Origin: Pyxicephalus adspersus
Taxonomy: Eukaryota > Chordata > Amphibia > Anura > Pyxicephalidae
Assembly (NCBI RefSeq): GCF_032062135.1
Contig: NC_092859.1
Location: 111,033,710-111,097,709 of the forward strand
Direction of reading: 5' to 3'
Length of the DNA stretch: 64,000 bases
Shown here piece after piece: positions 48,881-60,295 of the stretch. The position numbers were made by a program, and so were the translations under genes. The notes beneath the pieces were generated by a model. It saw only the letters and a program-made list of their open reading frames with translations, was not told the DNA's origin and made no database searches. Within the stretch, counting starts at the first letter, position 1, and each line of letters starts with the position of its first letter.

Positions 48881-51800
48881 TATATATATGTACTTTTCTG
48901 GTTGTTTTCAATTTTTTATGACAATCAAGGTTAGGTATCTAAATATTATTATTTGTACATATACCAGACCAACTGGATACATTAGTAACTGTTGTTTTCA
49001 ATGTATCTGCAAAAAATATATTATTTTTGAAATGTATTGTCTTTATAATTGCCATGTAAAATTTCTTGGACATTTTGCTCACTCATAAGTTTTGGGTTTT
49101 GTAATTCATTTTATCCTAGATCATGTATGCAAGCAGCATACTGCTGTGCTTCCTCTTTTAGCTAACCTATAGGGCTCTGACAATATGCTACCTTGTATTA
49201 AAGAAAAATGTATGTATAGCCATTTTTTCATTACAAATAGAGATTCAAATCTCAGTTTGGACTTAGACTTCCACATCCCTTGTAATAAATGTGTTCCTTA
49301 TTTTATGTATTCCTCAGTGGAATCCCTAAAGTTCACCCAAAAGGCTGCCTCATTTGTAATTATGCACAAAAAAAATAAAAAGATCTTTAGTATACAACGT
49401 AAGTACCATTGAGAACTGACCACAGTAAAGTTTTCAATCCCTAAGTGCAAGGGTCAGCAACAGGGGTGCGTGTTTACAGGTGCTGAGCCCAAATTTGGCC
49501 TTTAAGCACCTGCATTCTGCATGGAAAAGAAAGATTGACAATGTTTAATACTTAAAAGGCTTATGTGTTAAAGCCATCTGATTTTATTGGACTGCAAAAT
49601 ATTTTTTACAAATGTAAAATTTTTACCCCCTGAGAAAAAAGAATATATTTTTAAACTGCTGTTCTTTCACCTTAAAAAAATAAGTTATAAAAATGTGTGA
49701 TTTTTTTGTCTTGGTTTGATATGCATGCACTAGAGTCCTTCTGTACCCTTCAAAGCTACTTATCCAGCAGCTGTGCACATGCATTCATCTGCTCCTCTTA
49801 GCCATGACAGAGCAGAGCCCATTATTGATTATGATGGTTAAAGAATCTGAGTGAGGGAGAATGAGGCAAGTCTGTTTCAAGAGCTCTTAATTCATGTGCA
49901 ACTGTATTGGATTGCGGATTAAACTAATGTGCCATATGCTCAGAGCTTGCCAAGACAAACACCTGTAGATGTTTAAATATTTGTCCCTTCATCTGACAGC
50001 AATGAAGCAAGCTGCCTGATGAATAATAAATATTCTATTTCCGCCATTTAATGCCTCCACCTTAAAGACATGAGGAATTTAGTTTATCTTTAATGAAAAT
50101 GTAAATGTTCTAAAATAAAATAGCTTTGCTCATTTTCAAATTGATTTAATTCAAATATAATATGTGCCTTTTTGTAATTTATGTATTATACGAACGTTGT
50201 TTTAAAATACCACTAATTCCTTATTGCCCTAACTCCGTAGAGCTACACCAAACAGTAACAGTTGAAAAATATATTCATTCTTGTTATTTTTCTTTATGGT
50301 TGTCACAAAACTGTCAAATCCTCTTGATGGTGTTTTATAGTTTGCCTGGGTAAATTCACTTATGTTCTCTACTTTTAGCATGTGCTGAGTCTGCTGGCCA
50401 TAACCAGAAAGGTATGCGTCCTCTATAGCAAGTTCTACTTAAAAAAATGCATTTGCAGCCTTGGCAGAGACAAAAAGGTCTCCTGTTCCACAAAAAGGAC
50501 GTTCCACAAGTAACATTCCCACCCACTGGAATTTAGTTGTCTGTAAAACCAAAGGAAAGTGGTAACTGATTATCTGATGCACTACAGTGCAAAGACCGAG
50601 AACTTGAGTTACTTTGATTCAGGGTTGTAGAAGCTTGTTAGGGACAAGAGTATCAATGTTGTCCTCCTGGTAATTTTCATATTAGAAGCCACTCTGGCGT
50701 TAGGGTGGAGAATTTTATGTCTAGTGCAGCAGTAAAGGGGGGGTAGGCTACATGAAGAGGATGAGGAGGGTAGGCATCAGGAAGGGTTTAAGTTATCCCC
50801 CAGGAAAAGGTGATTAAGGTTAAAGCCCTAGTCACAAAGGGATCAAGGTTCGATAGGAGATTGGGATTTTAGTACTGGAGGTAGGACAGTCTAACAAGAA
50901 ATACTGTAAGTATAGCTGTCACATTTTCCTACCTACCTTAGAACATTGGTTCTGATTGTAGTTAGCTGTTTACAAAGAGCAACAGCAATTGGCTGTGTGT
51001 TCACTTCCATTACCCTGAAATTCACACCAACTGAGGTCTGAACAGAACACAATTTAACTACTGAGGCACTCAGTGCTCCTTATCCTTGACGCTCCCGAGA
51101 AGCCTGGAGCTTTTGCCAAATTGGTATTATGGCCCAGGTGGGGGTGGGCTGTGGCACCGGTATTCACCCCTAGATATGCCATTGCAAGGTGACAGAGTAA
51201 GATTTCCCTTTAGTGGCAAATCATGCATATTTATATTTAATATTACTAATTGATGTAAGGAAATGCAAGAATTTACAATTGAATACACTGATGTTCGTAC
51301 AGTAATGAATGTTAGACACTTTTTACTACTTATGCAAAGTGTATGGCGCTTTTGATGTTTGTAAATGCCTAATATTGTGTGCCTAATGGTTATTATTTAC
51401 TGGCTATGTAGATAAGTAAGGGGACAGTTGTTAATCTCAGTGCTCCCTAGTGCAGATTTGCTATTAACTTATTAAAAACTAAATTCACGTGTTTTCAGTT
51501 ATTTTGCTTTCAACGTATGGAGTCATCATAATGTGCTTCTGGAACCATTCATATTTTTGTACATCAGAAATGTGTTCTTCAGTAAAATACCAGCAACTTC
51601 CTAGCTGGATGACAGGTTTTACTACATCCCTTCCTTCTGAAAATGGAAATGCTGGTGGGTGTAAACTAGCCCTTGACTATCAGGTTCTGTGATGTGAAAA
51701 TACTTTATTCTCTGCAATATGGCATACTGATAAAATACAATATGCCTACTTGTAGGCACCCTGTATGCATTTGTAGTTATTCTCATCCTCTCTGTAATGT

Positions 51801-52372
51801 CATAGATTATGTGTCAGTTTAGCAGCAGCATACATTTACTATGTGCATATGTTCTACATTGACCCGAGGGACAGGCCTAGAAGAATGACCCCATCAGTCA
51901 ACTGAATATTACAGCTCATTTCTATTTCACTGTAATACAATTATTTTCATTTTAAAGGGCATATTTGTAATGAAAATATATTGATGTTGCAGCTTTTTTT
52001 AAGAGTTACTCTAAATGCAGAAAATCATTTTCTTGAAGTTTGATGGGTTGGAAGACCAGTATTTGTTGTGTATACAAACCACTTGAAATATTTTTTAATG
52101 ACATCTTCATGAACTATAGCGCCTGATGAGATCTTAATAACTACCTGATTGTCTGTAATTGTATCTTTGGTAAATACTAATTAGGTTATTATTATAATGG
52201 CCAGACAAGAAATTGTGTAATTGAGAACTGTAGTGCTTATTTATATTAATGGTCATTGGCAAGAATGGAACCTTTACATGGGTTGTTAAAAAAAAAATAG
52301 CCCACCTTATTTTAGGGCTTGGTGAATTTTTACTTTGTTCTCCTCATTTACCAAGATAACTAAAGATTCTCT

Positions 52373-53354
52373 TTAACCCCCTGGCGGTCTAATTATGTCC
52401 CTATTTCTATGTCAAAATCGGTACATTGTTTTGTGTGGAAATTTGTTGTTTAACCCCCTAGCGCTCTAATTTTGTCCATATTTCCATGCAAAAAGTGTTA
52501 CTTTTTTTTGCATGGAAATTTATTTTACATTGTAGACTCCAATTCATAACCCACCGAAATATGTCCAATATTGCTATATAAATCCTGTTTAATAATAATA
52601 ATATTAATAATAATAATAATAATATTTAATAAATGTAATATTAAACATTAAATAGAAAAACCTCTGTTAAAAAAAAAAAAAAAAAATAGTGAAACGTAAA
52701 ATAACTGTACAGTGGCATGTATAATAAATAATTATATATTATATGAAGATTTCTTTGTATTGGCCTTAATACAGCTATTTTGTATTGAATCCAATACAAA
52801 ATTATTTAAATTGTCCGTCCAATCCTCCAGCCCGCACCGACGCACGCACCAGCGTCATGGTAAACCCCCAAGAACGTCTCTGCACTTTAGGGATGAAGAT
52901 CAGAGGAGGACATGTCCCCAGGACCTGCGGGGACCAGCAGGACGCCAGGGGAGGTCGACGGAGCAAAGTAAGTTTTAAAGTTTTATGTGACCCTAAGTGT
53001 GGCTCGGGATTACTGCTTTTTGCAGGTAAAATCCACCCCGAGTCACACTCGGGATTACCGCTAGGGGTGTTAATATTTTAGGCCTGTAATTCTTAGGAAT
53101 AACTCCCGGGTATGATAAAGTTTTTAACACAAATCATAAATTATAATAACAAATAATTATAAATAGTTTTATAAATAAAATATAAATAAAATAAATTTTA
53201 TTAAAAAGTAAATTTGTCCAACAAGGGTACAATAATAGAATAAACTTTTGAATTTATTATTTGTATTCATTTTTTTATAACTTTTTTTTTTTTTACTGTG
53301 ATCAATGTTTTTAAAGCAGATTACAATGTAGTATAATACCGCCAAGGTGGTTAA
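52373..53354. mobile_element. piggyBac-type MITE (outer), interrupted by a second one
   Basis: Outer ends: TTAA at 52373-52376 followed by CCCCCTGGCGGTCTAATTAT, and ACCGCCAAGGTGG followed by TTAA near 53351-53354. Its first ~73 bases stop at the TTAA at 52450. The sequence resumes after the TTAA at 53070 with TATTTTAGGCCTGTAATTC, which is the continuation expected from the related element at 63721 (...TTTTACATTGTAGGCCTTTA). So it is one element with another inside it. Confidence 0.78.
52450..53073. mobile_element. piggyBac-type MITE (inner), nested at TTAA
   Basis: TTAA at both ends (52450-52453, 53070-53073). Left end CCCCCTAGCGCTCTAATT and, inverted from the right, CACCCCTAGCGGTAATCC. The left 120 bp match the element at 63721-64000 closely (CATATTTCCATGCAAAAAG, CACCGAAATATGTCCAATAT). 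One hairpin unit lies at 52754-52802 and GAGTCACACTCGGG near the right end. It also contains a SINE-like tail (CTATATAAATCCTGTTTAAT, 52575-52594). Confidence 0.78.
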
Positions 53355-53373
53355 CGGTAAACATACTCCAGCG

Positions 53374-53452
53374 CATTAATGTATAATGTAAATATAGTAA
53401 TATATAATGTAATATGTTAGCGTTATATAAATACTGTTTAATAATAATAATT
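53374..53452 (+). repeat. SINE 3' tail fragment
   Basis: GTAATATGTTAGCGTTATAT then AAATACTGTTTAATAATAAT is the tail of the tRNA-type SINE family in this window. It sits directly against the left end of the piggyBac element, so that element probably inserted into or next to it. Confidence 0.65.
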
Positions 53453-53669
53453 ATAACCCCATGAGCAGTAACCCGAGTGTGAAAAAAGCTAAAAAAGTGA
53501 AATAGAAATGGTAAAACGAGCCTTACCTAATCAGCCGGCGTCCTCCTTCGTTCTCCATCTTCCTTCACGTCACCTTGCTTCCTTCCGGCCAACGTCTTCT
53601 GCATCTGAGTCACCGAAGTAGTTCCCGGTGACGTTGGTGCGTGCAGGCGTGGCGGGAAATTCTAATTTA

Positions 53670-53818
53670 TTTGTATTGGATTCAATACAAATAACTGTAT
53701 TGAATCCAGTACAAAGTAGCCAGTATCTTTTTGATCATTCGCATTTGGGGCGTGGCTTAAAATTCAAATTTATTTGTATTGGCTTCAATACAAATACCTG
53801 TATTGAATCCATTGCAAA
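53670..53818. repeat. Two hairpin units in the piggyBac 5' region
   Basis: TTGTATTGGATTCAATACAA ... TTGTATTGAATCCAGTAC-type stems at 53670-53714 and 53773-53818, about 103 bp apart. These are the same kind of unit as the five at 22748-23178. Confidence 0.85.
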
Positions 53819-53924
53819 GTAGCCAATATCTTTTTGATCATTGGAGTGTTACACTGTTACAGTGCCCTGCCTATCTGCAATTACATTTGATTACCAACCT
53901 CTGCCTTAACTTTTTCTACCACTT

Positions 53925-54197
53925 CTCTGCCTGACCTCTGCTTGGATTCTGACCACGCCTCTGCCTCCCGCCTGCCTGACCTCTGCCTGGATTCTTACCA
54001 CGTCTCTGCTTGCCGCCTACCTGACCTTTGACAACGTCTCTGCCTGCCGCCTATCCTGACCTCTGCTTGTATTTTGACCACATCTCTGCCTGCCCTGACC
54101 TCTGCCTGGATTCTGATAATGTCTCTGCTTGCCACTTGCTCTGACCTCTGCCTGGATTCTGACAACATTTTTGCCTGCTGCCAGCCCTGACCTCTGC
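53925..54197 (+). repeat. CTGACCTCTGCCTGG minisatellite upstream of the transposase
   Basis: About six imperfect repeats of roughly 45 bp built from CCTGACCTCTGCCTGGATTC and TGACCACGTCTCTGCCTGCC, ending right at the transposase ATG. An antisense open frame (54017-54316) is produced by the repeats and is not a gene. Confidence 0.85.
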
Positions 54198-54198
54198 C

Positions 54199-55766
54199 AT
54201 GGCTTCCAAAAGGCGTCTCTCAAGTCAAGCTGCTTATAAACAACTTTCAGACAGCGGGAGCGACTTGGAATCGCTAGTGGAGTCAAGTGACAGTGATTCG
54301 CCTGAAGACCTGTCACCGGACACCGAAAGTGACAGCAAAAATTCTGTCACTGGAGTTAGTGATATTTGCACTTGGTGCTCAATTGACATTAGTCAGGATC
54401 AGCCAGTGCCCCAAAGATTCTCATTTACTGGGGAGCCTGCTCTGAAGGTAGATGTGGAACACAACCCCTTGGTGTACCTGTAGTTTTTAAAATTATTGAG
54501 GAAACCAACAGGTACACCGAGCAACAATTAGCTGCTACACCCAGCAGATTTTCAAGAAGCAGGAAATATGGGAACCTGTCACTGAAAAGGACATTTGGCT
54601 TTTTCTGGGGGTAATTATTCTCCAGGGAGTGGTAGGGAAACCTGTGCAGAAGTGGTATTGGTCCATAAAAAGACTGATTGCTACCCCTTTTTTGGCAAAG
54701 TCATGTCTGAATATTGTTTTGGACTGATCATGAAATACCTACATTTTACTAATAACACTTTTGATGAGACCGCTCATCCTGCACCTAAACTGAAAACAAT
54801 TTGGGATCTTGCCAGATGATCTTGGTTAACTTCAGAGACAGCTATGTGCCACAAAGATACAAAAGTATAGATGAAAATCTGATGGCCTACATGGGGAGGC
54901 TCAGTTGGATCCAATACATATCCAAGAGAGCACAGATTGGTGTGAAATCATTTATGCTGTGTGAATCAGAAACGGGGTATATTTGGAACACCCTAATGTA
55001 CACTGGGAGAGACACAAAATTTAGCCCAAGATTCAGCAGCTATGGAGTGTCAACATCATCTGTCCTGTCACTGAGCCATTGCTCAATCAAGGATATTGTG
55101 TCACTACCGACAGTTTTTAAAGTTTTAAATAAAATTTTTAAATGCCATCCATGTACTCCAAACAGAAGCTGAAGACCGGAGAAACAGTTGCCTGGCAAAA
55201 TGATGGCACTGTGATGGCGTGACAAGAAGGATGTCTGCCTTTTGAGCACTGTACATAACACCGCCACTGCTATCGCTAGAACAAGAAAAAGGAAAGAGAT
55301 CCTCAAACCACAGGTTGTATTGGATTACAAAAGCACCATGGAAGATGTTGACAGAGCCAACCAGGCAATTTCTTTATATCTGGAAAATTATGAAAAAAAC
55401 TATTCGGACATCTTGTGGAACAGTGTTTGTGGAATGCATACATTCTTTTCAAACAAAACAGGACATGACAGGCCTATACCTCACCCTGATTTCATATGGA
55501 AGATTTGTGAGGCCATATGTTTGATGGTCCAAACACCACAAATGGATACAGGTCGAGTTGGACGCCGTGCTACTACAGTGGTGAACCCAGAACGCCTGAC
55601 TGGTCGTCACTTTATGGACCATATACCACCAAGTGCAAGAAAGGAAGCGCCAACAAGAATGTGCGTGGTGTGTTGCGCTAAGCAGGATGACACCGGAACA
55701 AAAATCAGAAAAGAAACCCGGTTCTAATGCCCGGATTGTGATTTTGGACTCTGTCCCTTGTTTTAA
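54199..55766 (+). pseudogene. piggyBac (PGBD4-like) transposase pseudogene
   Basis: The frame starts MASKRRLSSQAAYKQL at 54199, with a Ser/Asp-rich acidic N-terminus (about residues 18-45). The first frame stops at 54483. Family text continues in other frames: the ILQGVVGKP and KLIATPFF-type block (54595-54819), RYKSIDENLMAYMGRLSW with the first catalytic Asp (54870-54872), GYCVTTDSF (55091-55117) with the second catalytic Asp but in a shifted frame, and STMEDVDRANQ with the third (Asp at 55350-55352). The C-terminal Cys-rich domain starts RMCVVC. A TAA at 55725-55727 interrupts it, but in the same frame it reads on as CPDCDFGLCPLF to a stop at 55766. So all three Asp and the zinc-binding Cys survive as remnants, while at least three frameshifts and one in-frame stop make it nonfunctional. 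Confidence 0.9.
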
Positions 55767-56561
55767 AATATCACACCTGGAATGTTTCTTAGTTATTATA
55801 AGATGAATGATCAGATGATAAGATAAACGTCAGATTTTTGTGTTTTTTATTTAAAGTTTAATAAATTTAATTTATTATTTTGACATTATTTCGTGTTTCA
55901 AACTTTATTATACTCAAATTCTAGTTTGGACATATTCTGGTGAGTCATGCCTAAGAATTACAGGCCTACAATGAAAAAAATGTTTCATGAACAACAGTGT
56001 ACCGCTTTTAGACATATAAATCCGGACAGAAATGAACCGCTCAGGAGGTTGATACTCTACTTTTTTTTTTTTTAGCAAATTTTTCTAAAGTTGCTTTTAA
56101 AGGAGTGTTTTTCTAACCCTATTTTTTATAATAATTTAATAATAACTTCTCCACTTGCATCTAGTACAGCCACCTCTGGCAATGCCACCAGGATTTTTTG
56201 CTTCCTGATAGTGCTAAAAGCATTTTCGACAGAATGTGTGAAGGGAAGTTTGTGTAAACCCTAAGTTGACATGACTAGTTTTAAAGAACTACTTTTTAAT
56301 AAAGGTGTATTACAACAAATGGACAATAAAAAATAATAATATAATTAATTACAAAAATATTCTTAACAATAATAATCTTACAAAAAAAATTGTACAACAC
56401 AAAAAACTTGGAAGGCTCTTGGATAGGGAACAATGAACCACCTGATCCAAAGGACCACAAAATCCAGACTTAGGAATAGATACAACTTTTGTCATTTTGA
56501 ACCACATTGTTAGAAATATGTTTTTATTTAATTTTAATTTGTTTTTATTTAATTTTATTTA

Positions 56562-56604
56562 ATGTACAGCGCTGCGTAATATGTTGGCGCTATATAAATC
56601 CTGT

Positions 56605-56638
<34 letters not shown>

Positions 56639-56640
56639 TA
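56562..56640 (+). repeat. SINE 3' tail fragment with (TAA)n
   Basis: TGTACAGCGCTGCGTAATAT then GTTGGCGCTATATAAATCCT and TTTAATAATAATAA. This is the tail part of the tRNA-type SINE family; the body is missing. Confidence 0.7.
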
Positions 56641-57690
56641 TGTTAGAGCTTGTAGGAATTTTTTTTGGGTGGTCACAAAAGCTGATGAAACAACTTGTGA
56701 AATTGTTTATATTTTTTGACATGCACCCAGAACAACATTGTTTGGCTTGTATAAATGATCATGTCTTGTTTAATTGTGGAGACTATTTTTTAAATAAATG
56801 TATACGTGTGTTTATTTTTTGGTATACTATACTAAAAGCTATAATGATTTCAGTTCTAAACGTGCAGAAATATTGCTTCTAGTGGTAAATCATAGGGCAC
56901 AAAAAAATTAAGACAGTACATAGTAATCTAGTCTTCAAGAAACAAATCCATCTTGTGAAAGCCAGAGGCTTAATTGTCAGTTTTGTTTACCCCTTCTTCA
57001 GATATGCAAAAAAAAAATCCCATGAGGCAAAAGCCAATATCAACACAATTCTTTCCAAACGAAAATAGTTTCAATTTTCCCTACAGCAGTCAAGACATTT
57101 AGCTGTTGTGTTTTGATCAATACAGCCCATTAAGTATGCAGTGTAACAAACACAGTGCATGAAATATTAATTGTGTGCATTTTAGCTAGATAAATGTAGT
57201 TTTATCTTTTGCAGTTGCTGCCAAAAGTATTCCATATATCATACATATATCAAAGAAATCATTTTTTAAATTTGATATTAAACTGCAATATTTCTTTAAA
57301 TATTAGTTTAAGGCATGTTAAGCATGCAGTTTAGTTGGAAAAGAATAGTAATGAATACCATTATTACTTATTTATTCTGAACTGTCATTAAACTGTTGTC
57401 CACTTTTATCTTACTAGCCCCAAGGGCTGTGGACAAAGTCTCAAAATGCTCAACACACAAACACAAACACAAACGCACACCAGTGATGCCAGGAATTAGC
57501 GTAATTATGTGAAAGATTGAAAGATAAGGTAATGTGTTAGGGGAAGGTCAGTGTTGTGAACAAAAACACAAACCATGGGAAAAGATGGTGAACTTGTGAT
57601 CATGTGATCCTGACTGAGGAGGAGCCTTGTTGAGCTAATAGTGTTTCACAAGGAAACAATTGTCCGCGACACTAGATTAAAAGAATTAAG

Positions 57691-57950
57691 CTACGTACAC
57701 ACGGCTGATTTTTATCGCTCGATAATCGGCATCGGCCAAATATCGGGCGAAAATCTGCCGTGTGTACAGTCGGTGTCGTCCATCGTCCGAACGACCGTCC
57801 TGCCGGATCCACGGATGATGGATAACAACCGATCCTAATGAAAGGGAAGGGGGAGAGGGCGCAGCAGGGTGCCGCTCCGTCGCTCTCCCCCTCCCCTCTC
57901 CATAGAGCATGAACGGTGCTGTATGTACAGCACCGTTCATGCATCGTGGT
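57691..57950. mobile_element. GTACACACGG-ended MITE, partial, with two hairpins
   Basis: Starts CTACGTACACACGGCTGATT. GTACACACGGCTGATTTT (57695-57712) pairs with AAAATCTGCCGTGTGTAC (57750-57767), with one mismatch. Then a CGTCCGA-rich segment, a GA-rich segment (57840-57900) and a second perfect hairpin at 57907-57942. The other terminus is not seen; the sequence changes after about 57950 into the SGNH-type frame. Resembles MITEs I recall from ranid frogs. Confidence 0.7.
57907..57942. repeat. Perfect hairpin, 17-bp arms, 2-nt centre
   Basis: GCATGAACGGTGCTGTA, then TG, then the exact complement TACAGCACCGTTCATGC. Confidence 0.97.
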
Positions 57951-58479
57951 TTAGCTGCCTAAGCTCCCTCTGCCTTCCTTGTATTGAGCATGGCACAGGC
58001 AATATGCCAGAGAACATAGCCTTGGAGGTCCTTTTCTTCAACTTGAGACCTAGTTCCCTAAACTGATATTTAAGGATCCTCCATCTTCCATTTATATTGT
58101 CATTGGTTCCAACATGGACCAAGACAGCAGGGTCCTGTCGAGCCCCTCCCAGTTGTTTGTCCACTCGGTCCATCACATGCTGAACCCTGGCACCAGGGAG
58201 ACAGCAAACCATTCGGTTAAAGGGATCCGGGCGACAGACTATTCTATTGGTCCTCCTGATGATAGAATCCCCTATGACTACCAATTGTCTTTTCCTTCCT
58301 GCGTTTCCATCCCCACCACTACTAGATGTGCTGCTCTCCCGGCTGTTAGTGATAGCAGTAACATCTAGAGTTGCCACCACTGGGTCTGCCACCCGCACAT
58401 CTTCACATAACTTTGCAAAAATGTTGGGGTGCTCAAATCCAGGGTGTACGCACGTGCAATAATTGTCGTTGTTAAACAA
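57937..58479 (-). pseudogene. SGNH/GDSL-hydrolase domain of CR1-LINE ORF1 type, fragment
   Basis: A 180-residue minus-strand frame. Residues 62-80 read RKRQLVVIGDSIIRRTNRI, with the GDS nucleophile motif (70-72). Residues 84-100 read PDPFNRMVCCLPGARVQ, and residues 120-128 read LVHVGTNDN (GTND block). The order GDS - CCLPGA - HVGTND is that of an SGNH esterase. Family knowledge: such esterase domains occur in ORF1 of CR1-like LINEs. The first ~19 residues (MFNNDNYCTCVHPGF...) translate the end of a neighbouring GTACGCACG MITE, so the visible start codon is not the ancestral one. The frame ends inside another MITE (57937-57950), and the usual Asp-His block near the C-terminus is not visible. 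No reverse transcriptase is seen nearby. The long open frame in a decayed setting is notable. Confidence 0.65.
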
Positions 58480-58551
58480 AGAAATAACGACCGATCAACA
58501 ATTATTCACAATTTTTTTGGACATTCGTATATTGCTCAATTCTGTACATGC
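58446..58551 (+). mobile_element. GTACACACG-ended MITE, left half
   Basis: GTACGCACGTGCAATAATTG then TCGTTGTTAAAC, GACCGATCAACAATTATTCA and CAATTCTGTACATGC. Collinear with 60121-60220 (CGTACACAAGTGCAATAATT, GCACGATTCTGTACATGC). It stops where the SINE begins. Confidence 0.65.
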
Positions 58552-58733
58552 TTTTGGGGGGAAGCCAATAAACCTAACTGCATGTTTTTGGAATGTGGGA
58601 GAAAACCGGAGTACCCAGAGGAAACCCCATGCCAACCTGCAAACTTTATGCAGATAGTGTCCAGGCTGAGATTCAAACCCGGGACCTAGCAATGCGAAGG
58701 CCAAAGTGCTAACCACTGAGCCACCGTTCTGCT
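58552..58733 (-). repeat. tRNA-type SINE with clear box A and box B
   Basis: On the minus strand: CGGTGGCTCAGTGGTTAGCA (box A, complement of 58706-58726), GGTCCCGGGTTTGAATCTC (box B, complement of 58668-58686), then GGTTTCCTCTGGGTACTCCG and GCAGTTAGGTTTATTGGCTT. It is 5'-intact and truncated at the 3' side against the MITE at 58446-58551. Confidence 0.85.
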
Positions 58734-58829
58734 TGTCTTGAGTTGTAATGCCTTCTGGTTTTAGTCACTTCCCCTTAGAATCAGGGTGAACTCGATTTGA
58801 TGCTTAGAAGGAAGCACATGATGGGTGTT

Positions 58830-58882
58830 GATGTTTTAATGTATAGCACTGGGTAGTATGTTAGTGCTTTATAAATACAATT

Positions 58883-58939
<57 letters not shown>

Positions 58940-58940
58940 G
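58830..58940 (+). repeat. SINE tail and (TA)n microsatellite
   Basis: TAATGTATAGCACTGGGTAG then TATGTTAGTGCTTTATAAAT is the SINE-family tail. It is followed by about 25 TA repeats (58887-58937). Confidence 0.75.
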
Positions 58941-60118
58941 TTTTATGCAAAAATGTTGTCCAGTGGGAGTGTAGATGTTGCTGTCTGTTATGTCTTTTTT
59001 CATGTTCTTCTACATAAATATGTTACTACAAAACATTTTTTTTTGTCCTTTACAAAATGCTGTGGATTAAAGGATTGACAATTTGGTACAATTGCTTATC
59101 TGTTAGTATTTAAAGAATATTTAAATAATAACAATATATTGCTCACATTTAAATGTACCTTTCAGAAGGTCCTGACGGGCCAAATCTTACATCGCCCTTA
59201 TAGTGGGTTTTAACCAACTTGTCTCCTATAGAAGTAGTAGTTGGAGAGGTGCTTTTCTCACTTTTGAGGCTTAATGACCTTACGGTCTTGCCCCAGGTAC
59301 CAGGTGAGTAAAGGAGACCACCTTACTGGTTTGTTTGCCTGATTTAACTTTATCAACATAACTTGATACATCCCTGAGTGCTACAGGTGCATGGTTGTGA
59401 GGATGTTTCCTCAGTTATCTGGACTGGGATGGTTCCTTAGTGCAAATGTCTTCAGTTGATGGTTTGGCATCTCCTACTGACTCTGTGGCATCTTTGTCTG
59501 CTCTGACTTTTGGTCTCCACTGACAGCATCTCCTCCTTGTCCTGTCTCTGTTCAGGTGTCTATAACCTTCCCTCTCAAAAGGACTCTAGGACATACTAGA
59601 GACTCCACTGCTAACCCCACCTCACTGCTTTTTTTTTCTTCATATGGAATACTCTTCAAAGGACAAATAGAACCACAACGCCACATTAGTGTTTGTAGTA
59701 AATTATGTTTGTATATGATATGGTGTACATTTAGAACTAAGTTTTTTTTTTTCCATTATACAAGCTCTAAAAAACATGTGGCCAGTTCTTACTGGATTGC
59801 TTTTTTTTCTCTCTTTTATTATTATTACTGCATTTGCAGGCAGCAGAGAAGGGAGGTCAGTGGTGCTAACCTTTTGTTTTCCCAGCAGAAATCGTGAACA
59901 AGATGAAGTGATCAGAGCAAAATGTCAGTATTTGAGCGCTTTTCTCATTAAAGTCCTGCTCCACTGTTTTATTTTTTTGGTACTTGGTGAAATCTATTTG
60001 CATGTCCATCATTACTGTGGATATATAAAATATCATACAGAATATAATGCATTCCTATTTATTTTGTGAATCTGAATTTATTTTTAATGATTTATATATG
60101 CTAAAAGTATAAATGTTT

Positions 60119-60295
60119 TACGTACACAAGTGCAATAATTATCGTTGGAAAATGAACGATTAACCACAGGTCTACGATTATTAACGATATAGTGCACGAT
60201 TCTGTACATGCTGAAACAATACAATTGTTCAAAGATAATCCCCCAATGATTTACACACACTAGATACAATCGTTTGAACGGTGCATGAAGTGACG
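60119..60295 (+). mobile_element. GTACACACG-type MITE copy
   Basis: Begins TACGTACACAAGTGCAATAA then TTATCGTTGGAAAATGAACG. Runs through GCACGATTCTGTACATGCTG and ends near ATCGTTTGAACGGTGCATGA. Same family as the pieces at 57691-57950 and 58446-58551. An antisense open frame (60084-60269) is incidental. Confidence 0.65.

Larger units (their letters stand above)
53453..56052 (+). mobile_element. piggyBac transposon, near full length, inactivated
   Basis: About 2.6 kb. Left: (T)ATAACCCCATGAGCAGTAAC, a decayed TTAA and terminus. Right: ACCGCTCAGGAGGTTGA, with a decayed TTAA. In order: CGAGTGTG subterminal text, two hairpin units (53670-53714, 53773-53818), a CTGACCTCTGCCTGG minisatellite (53925-54197), the transposase pseudogene (54199-55766), and a 3' region with GATTTTTGTGTTTTTTATTT and TTTCATGAACAACAGTGTAC. 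The 5' and 3' flanks match the nonautonomous elements at 8.6, 22.2 and 33.2 kb, so this is the closest thing to the parent of those MITEs here. Both terminal TTAA copies carry substitutions and the transposase is frameshifted. Confidence 0.87.

Noticed and set aside
54017..54316. Antisense open frame of 99 codons
   Set aside because: Produced by the CTGACCTCTGCCTGG minisatellite and the start of the transposase on the other strand.
57672..57944. Minus-strand open frames of 90 and 84 codons
   Set aside because: They lie within the hairpin-bearing MITE and mirror its palindromes; no family motif.
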